Source of the DNA: Trichomonas tenax | Lineage: Eukaryota; Parabasalia; Trichomonadida; Trichomonadidae | Direction: 5' to 3' | Assembly (NCBI GenBank): GCA_023091735.1 | Contig: JALKBU010000103.1 | Coordinates: 20,790-84,789, forward strand | Length of the DNA stretch: 64,000 bases | In this document: positions 59,201 to 64,000 of the stretch, one piece after another | Position numbering within the stretch: position 1 is the first letter of the stretch | Layout of the letters: every line of letters starts with the position of its first letter | The notes under the pieces: model-generated | What the model was told of the DNA's origin: nothing | The model's database searches: none | Seen by the model: the letters and a program-made list of their open reading frames with translations, nothing else | Made by a program: the position numbers and the translations under genes

Positions 59201-61386
59201 ATCATGTTTTAAGTCATATTTTATTCTATCACGTTCGTTTGATTCTTACACAGTTCTGTGATGCATGTTTAACGTCTTCTCGAGCTACTGCTGATTTTTT
59301 CTTTGATGCTTTATTCGTTATTTTTACTGCTGGCAGCGATTTTAATTCTAACGAAATTGGATGTTTGCTTCTTGTTGGCCTTGTTTATGAACAGATTCAA
59401 CATCCAAATGCAGCAAGTTTTATGGAAGCATTCAATTCATCTGTTTATGAAGGAATTGGAGGAACAACAGAAACAGTTTTCTGTGAAGCATTTAGGATAT
59501 TAAGTATTGAAAGTAGTCACACACCAATCAAAGAAATTGTTAGTGTTCTTCGATCATTGATTCCTGAAATTCGTCTTCTTCCAAAACAAGATACTTGCAC
59601 TGAATCTCCTGAAAAGTACAAGTTTTATACGCCATATCAATTCTTAACCGCTTTAATGCAAGCAACAGAAGCAATCAATGAAGAATTTAGTTCAACATTT
59701 TATTGGCTTTGGAATGATCTTCTTGAGAAAACAGATCATGAAGAAATAGTTCCTTTATTCATCATTGAGTGGGGAAATATTCCAATTAAACAAAAGTTGT
59801 TGTTATGGCTCATCAGACAAAATGCTCCTTATATCGTCGAAAAGGTGATTTCTCGTTGTTCATTTGCTTATTTCATTCATGTTTCTTCCAAAGGAAGGAG
59901 TTTTAGAGAAGAAGATTGGGTTATTCAGTTGTTCTCCAATGCATTCGAAGGAAGAATTGGAAGTATTCCGAGTATTATTGCCATTCTTCACTTTGCATTC
60001 CTTTTTTATAAGATTCCAAACACTCAGATTCTTTTGCTTTCTATTTGCAAGCATTTTGATATTCCTCCTCCGGCATCATCTTACGACGAAGATATGATTG
60101 TAACTGTTAACGACTTTATTGAGAAATTATCAGAAGATGATCCCGAGTTCCTCGAAAATTGGGGAACAGAGGCTTTAAGATGGTTATTTGGAAGCAACAA
60201 ACTTAAGTTTTCAGCATTTTCTTTGAAGATATATAATCTCATTCAAAAACCAGTCGACCGCAATATAATTAATGGAATGATCAAGATTGTTCATTATTAT
60301 GTTTCGCAATATGAAAACGAACCACTTTGCTTAACAGATCTTATCACAGAGTCGTTCAAATTCTTCTCAGCAATTTTCCCAGAAAATGAAATCTTTGCAT
60401 TTAACTTTGCTTCTGCTTTTCTCGACTGCAGCGTTTTTCCTCATTCGTGCAGAGCTGAATCAATTAACATTTTCTTGAAGAGTTTGAACAATCAATCAAC
60501 AAATAAACAAGCATGGAGCCTTTTGCCATCAATTGTTAGACCGCTTCTTTCAAGTGTAGAAGCAGATGATAGATCGCGACAAATTCTTGAAATTCTCACA
60601 AAAACATCGAATTCTAACGAATTAATGATGATTGCAGCTCCTTTGAAGGAAGCATTTGGCGGTTTCACTTTCTGTGGACTAACAGATGCTTTACTTGAAA
60701 AAGTCGACGAAACAATTCTCTGCAAAGCCATCGAACACTATTCTTTAATGATTGAGTCTGCCTCTGAACAATTAGCAGGTCCAATCTTCAGAATCGCATC
60801 ACTCATAGTCAACAAAGTTAAAAATGAGAACATCAGAGAAAATTATGCAATTCTTTATAAAGCGGCTCTTAATATGATTGGTGCTTGTACAACTGCGATG
60901 CAATTTGTTATTGCGTTAGCAGAACATAATCCTGATGCAGCAATTACGAGTGGATTGGCTTTCACTGATTGGGAAAGATCTTTTGATGATGTTGTTCGTG
61001 CGCTTTCAAGAATGCTGCATATTGATCAACTTCCGAGATCATCTTCGATTCCAAAACTCTCCGATTCGATGTCTTTGACGACAATTATTGGTTTTATTGG
61101 ATGCGGTGTTATGCCAAAGGTAATTCCGTTTGCGATGCAGCGTAAAGTTATTAAAGAGATGAAAAGAGTTGTGAGAGAACAATCTCGAACAAAGAAGACA
61201 TCATCCAAGTTTATAAAGAGTTATCAATCGGTGACAACTATTAAATTCCAGAAATTCACAGCAGGAAACTGGGAGTTAAAGCCGATTGAAGCACCGCAAC
61301 AACTGCTTGGAAAGATTCCTGTACCTTCCTCAGATAATACACTGATAATGGAATACAGCGAATTTGATGCCTCTTATTCATTATAA
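56290..61386 (+). CDS. Giant alpha-solenoid protein, unknown
   Basis: The frame runs from TTG 56215; the ATG next to an initiator element is at 56290, giving 1698 residues (an alternative ATG is at 56248). The whole length is helical and hydrophobic-patterned, with 30-45-residue alternations like HEAT/ARM repeats and no low-complexity linker. Coding composition stays even, so it is a single gene without frameshift. No membrane span stands out, and no enzyme motif was found. Size and architecture recall Furry/MOR2-type cell-morphogenesis scaffolds, Ral/RapGAP-type complex subunits or large regulatory HEAT proteins; I cannot choose between them. The C-terminal 60 residues (about 1640-1698) are basic then polar. 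Confidence 0.75.
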   Translation: MTSSSELYIAVFSRLIESFLPRFNALTAAYDEELHNNENSITLSLLLNDFCKNTPLYGSVVNSMCELAKNHTSKFLQNLNELFINAIILQEPGLFSLLLTHNTVAYQSSKSAHKICVYLALYVTTDIIGDIVQKYGTSDQGANVAKCAFKICDSSVKIEIHDYLLKRWSMILAIASLTCFQEVEILFNNYLDSVNNEILFPLISKIRLHSNLVLGSIFLDEIVTVLKAMQKRKELSSKIFSCVASIITSVNFRCEALRKIYDLVWYEKEDSKLKDGAFELIVTLFQHLPYKEGEVQRFFQKRVYIHAGEDRKTERDLKLFWRLMSGGYKSQLTAENDISFIGMTGSNATDMPPLFMSIYFKKANFAICPQLFSNILLHLASINFQYFVQEITPNFLQLHMNDMRFIVFLSVVEQINSDKFRDYAVSKVESQDIETLNLLVRGKVYQNLNCLQLKEDKYVPLQYLEGAWRRINQADHKVQMFLEQNNLNNYETLVMKYNLSRESEFYCLDVQLLRVLPFVLENNDYIDSGVFASIGDCCTSPRLHTALAAINVAKYIFKIPELQIPFAKSLIENIIKTMTKESLFVGLKLFLTMLSNSPKSVPADMIHDIQFYCLIGVASSQPNTRILSWRLLEKCDELLDHKGITFYIHQTMPTMDKNVKAKLFRKCGNRDEVLFRWVSDSRYYEVWLFYIAEIVGIILAANYTPLMQRIGDNLYNFLMKYGNENVLGSPIVIALYTIYLGSKVSIDAYLRCPTIYNIPLFEARQTNIPLQASALNIIAKMIEGNENWNDHLAFNIIKYLNISYAGDVADILSTCTPEQMPEASTSFLTLIDSPQFNDRILSFILIKALNFLTAMHGALVKLEATSLRTITPELEKNVIKASTLCENYCKLIDKIASKNVLVEDWSLSSREVVLRGLLNWAQTKSPILEPLRNISKQALATIAKAGPMFGDSMVFDKAACDIFGEIEFERYHVLSHILFYHVRLILTQFCDACLTSSRATADFFFDALFVIFTAGSDFNSNEIGCLLLVGLVYEQIQHPNAASFMEAFNSSVYEGIGGTTETVFCEAFRILSIESSHTPIKEIVSVLRSLIPEIRLLPKQDTCTESPEKYKFYTPYQFLTALMQATEAINEEFSSTFYWLWNDLLEKTDHEEIVPLFIIEWGNIPIKQKLLLWLIRQNAPYIVEKVISRCSFAYFIHVSSKGRSFREEDWVIQLFSNAFEGRIGSIPSIIAILHFAFLFYKIPNTQILLLSICKHFDIPPPASSYDEDMIVTVNDFIEKLSEDDPEFLENWGTEALRWLFGSNKLKFSAFSLKIYNLIQKPVDRNIINGMIKIVHYYVSQYENEPLCLTDLITESFKFFSAIFPENEIFAFNFASAFLDCSVFPHSCRAESINIFLKSLNNQSTNKQAWSLLPSIVRPLLSSVEADDRSRQILEILTKTSNSNELMMIAAPLKEAFGGFTFCGLTDALLEKVDETILCKAIEHYSLMIESASEQLAGPIFRIASLIVNKVKNENIRENYAILYKAALNMIGACTTAMQFVIALAEHNPDAAITSGLAFTDWERSFDDVVRALSRMLHIDQLPRSSSIPKLSDSMSLTTIIGFIGCGVMPKVIPFAMQRKVIKEMKRVVREQSRTKKTSSKFIKSYQSVTTIKFQKFTAGNWELKPIEAPQQLLGKIPVPSSDNTLIMEYSEFDASYSL

Positions 61387-61541
61387 TAAGATATTTAATG
61401 CGTTTGTTATTTAAATTTTACTTTCAAAAATTGATATATATTTCAGTTCCTTACAGAATTCTGCCCCTTCGAGTTGAGAAGAAATGACAATTGCAAGAAC
61501 ATTTCTTCTGTTTGTTTGGTAAGAGTTGACAAATAAAATCA

Positions 61542-62488
61542 TTAATGGTTGTAGTTTTTTTCTGTATCTAGATTGATAAATTCAAAGTTAGCTGGCTTGC
61601 CAGCAATTGTATTTATATCTGTATCATAAATGGAACAATTACGTAAGATAAAGCTACCTAATTCAACAGTATTGAAGTAAATAAAATATTGGAATTCGTT
61701 TCCCATGATATAGCAATCACTTATACTTAACCCATGTGAAGTTTGAATATGTATGAGACGTTCGATTCTGGTGTTGTTCAGTATATTGCAATTGGATATT
61801 GTTACATTACTTCGTTGTGCTCTAAAGCCTAAACCATATCGTACTTCATCAGGGCCTTCCATGTTCTGCTTATGACAAAAATTACAAAATCTATCAACAA
61901 TATCAATATCGAAATATATGGGAAGTTTTGATGATCATTGTCTTCATTTGGATTTTGCTGAAGAATGCCAATGTGTCTATTCAAGCAGTAACTGATGTTA
62001 TTATATTGGAATCCAAGTTTTCCATATAAAATACTTACTGGCCCATTTCCAACATAATCATCGGCACATCGAGTAACACTTGTTTCACTAAGATAATTTA
62101 ATCTTTGTGAATATCTAGGTGCTTCGCAATGACAAAACTGTCTGCATTTCCATTTGCTCGTAGTATTTAAACAGCAACATCTTTCTGCACAACATTTATG
62201 TATAACATGATTTTCTGCTTCGAAAAGTCTGATTGCTGCACCTTGATCGATAATACTTTGTGCTACAGTGTTCATTTTAAAAACACAATATTCAATCAAT
62301 ACATTAGATGTATTCAATCCACCAATATCTATTGATCTATTTTTGAAACCGAAAAATCTTCCTCCATAAATATAGTAATTTCCTGGATCAGTTTCATGTA
62401 TTTCAGTACTCTGTGTGAATTCAGTCTTATCATCGTTGACATTTCCATAGAATTCGGACCACGAACTTGAAAAAAAGCTTGAATCACA
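61542..62488 (-). pseudogene. Broken right-handed beta-helix surface protein gene
   Basis: The minus-strand frame is open from 62488, just after a TGA at 62491-62489, without an ATG. It begins SSWSEFYGNVNDD and runs through repeated short strand-like units (NVLIEYCVF, NVTISNCNIL, SISDCYIM, SFILRNCSIYD) with a Cys-rich loop (KCCAERCCC, CRQFCHC). The frame shifts near 61920; the protein then continues with a RFCNFCHKQN segment to TAA 61542. This is the ectodomain of a trichomonad membrane-anchored parallel beta-helix protein. The start, signal peptide and C-terminal membrane span are missing and a frameshift splits it, so it is inactive. Confidence 0.65.
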
Positions 62489-62491
62489 TCA

Positions 62492-63106
62492 AAAAATGAC
62501 AAATTATTTTGCCACTTTATTTGTCAATTTTTTCCTATAACATATACAAAATAAGAAGCTATGGTCTTTCAAACATTTGCTTATGTCCTATCACGGAAAA
62601 GGGGAAGTGAAGTGATGTGGTTCTGACATTTAAATGGCATAAATGAGAAATCTAACACGTAAAGTGGCTATGTTAATATTCAGGCTGAAAAGCACGTGCT
62701 ACCCAGCGCAAAGCATCAAAATCACCAACGAAAGTGTTAACTAATAGCGACATAATCACTGCAATTTACATGTCAGATTTTTCACCTCACTTCTCCATTT
62801 TCGTGATATAACACTTATACTCTGTTTCATTAGTTTTCCGCATGCTCAATTTCTATCGTTACTCACTTGAGGCCTTTGTACTGAAGTGTGAACAATTCTA
62901 GTGAAAAAACGCATCAATTTCATAGATTTATCATTCTTCAACAGAAGATAGCCTGCAAGCCCTCAGATATATGCCATCCAAAGTAGATTGTACCTCAGAG
63001 GGTCTTGGAGACCTCCTTGTGTCAAATGTTAATCTCTACATTCCTTACATCCATATAATACTTTGTTGAGTCAATTGACATAGAATTTTTTTCTAATGCG
63101 GAAAAC
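62492..63106. other. Intergenic with TTTACATGTCA-type motifs
   Basis: The spacer holds TTTACATGTCA at 62765-62775 and related TTTAAATGGCA and CACGTAAAG sequences near 62630-62660. No gene supported. Confidence 0.35.
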
Positions 63107-63435
63107 TTATGAAATGAAGTACATCAAAAACAACTCCAAAAGATAGATCATGCCTATAGTATTTACAGCACAAAGCATAAAAGTTTTTAAAAATTCAGAT
63201 AAATTCACTGATCTCTTGTAACTTTCTCCTATATGAAAAAAAATCCTCTGTGATGTAGTGCATCTGCAGTTAGAATTTGGTGCAAATAAATCAACTTCAT
63301 TCGACACAAATTCTTTATTGGATACAATAATGATACAATTGCCATCTCAATTTCTTCAAGGTTTTGTTTAGTATTTAAAAATTCTTCGAGAAATCGGATC
63401 ATCGATTTCATAAAAGCGTCAAATTCAGTTAACAT
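63107..63435 (-). pseudogene. Short decayed reading frame, unknown
   Basis: An ATG frame (63435-63229, FDAFMKSMIRFLEEFLNTKQ...) overlaps a second frame (to 63107) that reads FVSNEVDLFAPNSNCRCTT and ends in a hydrophobic stretch (TIGMIYLLELFLMYF). The two could be one protein with a frameshift near 63330. No family recognised. Confidence 0.25.
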
Positions 63436-63590
63436 TTGCCAGGGAAATAGCGGCTATATGTCATTTACCACCTTTTAGGTTGGTCAATGTCCATCGCTTT
63501 TGGAAGCCTTCAAAGACCAAAATATCAAATAATGGCAATTTTGTGGCAAAAAACTGAATTCATGTAAATTTTTCTTTTTTTTTTTTGCAA
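63436..63590. other. Spacer upstream of the PQ-loop gene
   Basis: A T-rich run (63573-63585) precedes the initiator element. Nothing else seen. Confidence 0.3.
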
Positions 63591-63596
63591 TCACAC
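63591..63596 (+). promoter_or_regulatory. Initiator element (TCACAC)
   Basis: TCACAC has its start-site A five bases before the ATG at 63598, at the short end of the usual leader lengths. Confidence 0.45.
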
Positions 63597-63597
63597 G

Positions 63598-64000
63598 ATG
63601 AGAACTTTTTCAGGAAACTATATGCGTTGGATTGCAAAGGTATCCAAAGAGTGTGTTGTCACAAATAGAGATAAATTATCATTTCTATTCGGAAATATAT
63701 CGACATTAATATGGATGTGGGCTCAATTGCCACAAATTTATATAAACTTCAAACTAAATCGCGCTGAAAGTTTGCCAACATGGTTTTTACTGCTGCTTAT
63801 CGTTGGAGATGTCTGTAATCTTGTTGGCTGCTTGGTGACAGGCGGCCTCGTGACCCAAGTCATTACATCTATGTTCTTCATCTTCGTGGACAGCTTCTGC
63901 ATGCTGCAATGGATTTGGTTTGAGTGGCTATGCAAAAAACCAGATACTGTTGCCATAACTGAGTCACACAATGACGAAGGAAACATAGAAAGCATCATTG
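63598..64000 (+). CDS. PQ-loop repeat membrane transporter (partial)
   Basis: The gene starts at the ATG at 63598 and runs off the window; 134 codons are visible. The protein has a hydrophilic N-terminus, then the PQ-loop motif WAQLPQIYINFKLNRAESL (41-59), with Pro45-Gln46, followed by hydrophobic spans at about 60-80, 82-102 and 100-112. This is the fold of lysosomal cystine (cystinosin) and cationic amino-acid (PQLC2) transporters, and of related endomembrane proteins with two PQ loops; the second loop would lie past the window end. Lysosome or related membranes are the likely site. The start is supported by the initiator element. Confidence 0.8.
   Translation, partial: MRTFSGNYMRWIAKVSKECVVTNRDKLSFLFGNISTLIWMWAQLPQIYINFKLNRAESLPTWFLLLLIVGDVCNLVGCLVTGGLVTQVITSMFFIFVDSFCMLQWIWFEWLCKKPDTVAITESHNDEGNIESII

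Noticed and set aside
1..64000. tRNA and rRNA genes
   Set aside because: I scanned for a GGTTCGAATCC-type T-loop and for rRNA-like GC-rich blocks and found none that formed a cloverleaf. A tRNA-detection program would be decisive.
1..64000. CRISPR arrays, bacterial operons and ribosome-binding sites
   Set aside because: No regularly spaced repeats exist, genes have their own leaders and initiators, and the gene set is eukaryotic.

Overview
The window reads as nuclear DNA of a parabasalid protist, most probably Trichomonas vaginalis or a close relative. The DNA is AT-rich, and no intron with the trichomonad splice signals was found. Many start codons sit 5 to 25 bases after an initiator-like TCA(C/T)(T/A) element. 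The gene families also fit: a saposin-like protein, BspA-type leucine-rich repeats, ankyrin proteins, membrane-anchored beta-helix surface proteins, a protein-primed (Maverick/Polinton-type) DNA polymerase fragment and a poxvirus-D5-like helicase relic. This placement is inference from gene content, not from a database search.

Layout. 1-6.1 kb: relics of surface beta-helix and polymerase genes, a PAP2 lipid phosphatase, eIF2B-alpha and a broken ankyrin gene. 6.5-9.3 kb: a membrane-anchored, papain-like but apparently inactive protein, and profilin. 9.4-13 kb: a mobile-element graveyard with two tyrosine recombinase pieces in opposite orientation, a D5-like helicase with two in-frame stops and a MITE-like element. 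13.5-28.1 kb: pyridoxal kinase, a Trm82/WDR4-type WD protein, a coiled-coil protein, a 0.35 kb inverted repeat, a saposin-like protein, PRMT1, a pseudokinase, a MATE transporter and a SRAP/HMCES-like protein without its catalytic residues. 28.6-29.6 kb: an element with about 54-base inverted ends. 29.7-49.6 kb: a Rac pseudogene, a Q/M/P-rich protein, Kti12, a coiled-coil protein, an L-type lectin, an atypical Arf-like GTPase, a small secreted protein, CK2-beta, a homeodomain-like protein, an ER Hsp70 (Grp170/Lhs1 type), two large unknown proteins and a bacterial-type phosphatidylglycerophosphate synthase. 49.9-64 kb: an AAK1/GAK-type kinase, a BspA fragment, inositol-3-phosphate synthase, a 1.7-kilo-residue solenoid protein, another broken surface gene and a PQ-loop transporter that runs off the end.

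Functional links are loose, as expected where each gene has its own promoter. Several genes serve the secretory system (L-type lectin, ER Hsp70, NAK kinase, PQ-loop protein). Others serve phospholipid and inositol metabolism (PAP2, PgsA, INO1) and translation or tRNA modification (eIF2B-alpha, Trm82, Kti12). A recurring theme is enzyme folds with lost catalytic residues: pseudokinase, SRAP, papain-like protein, Arf-like GTPase and Hsp70.

Starts: several long reading frames only begin with TTG or GTG. I moved those starts to the first plausible ATG, using the initiator element where one is present. All functional names come from motifs read by eye; no homology search was run.
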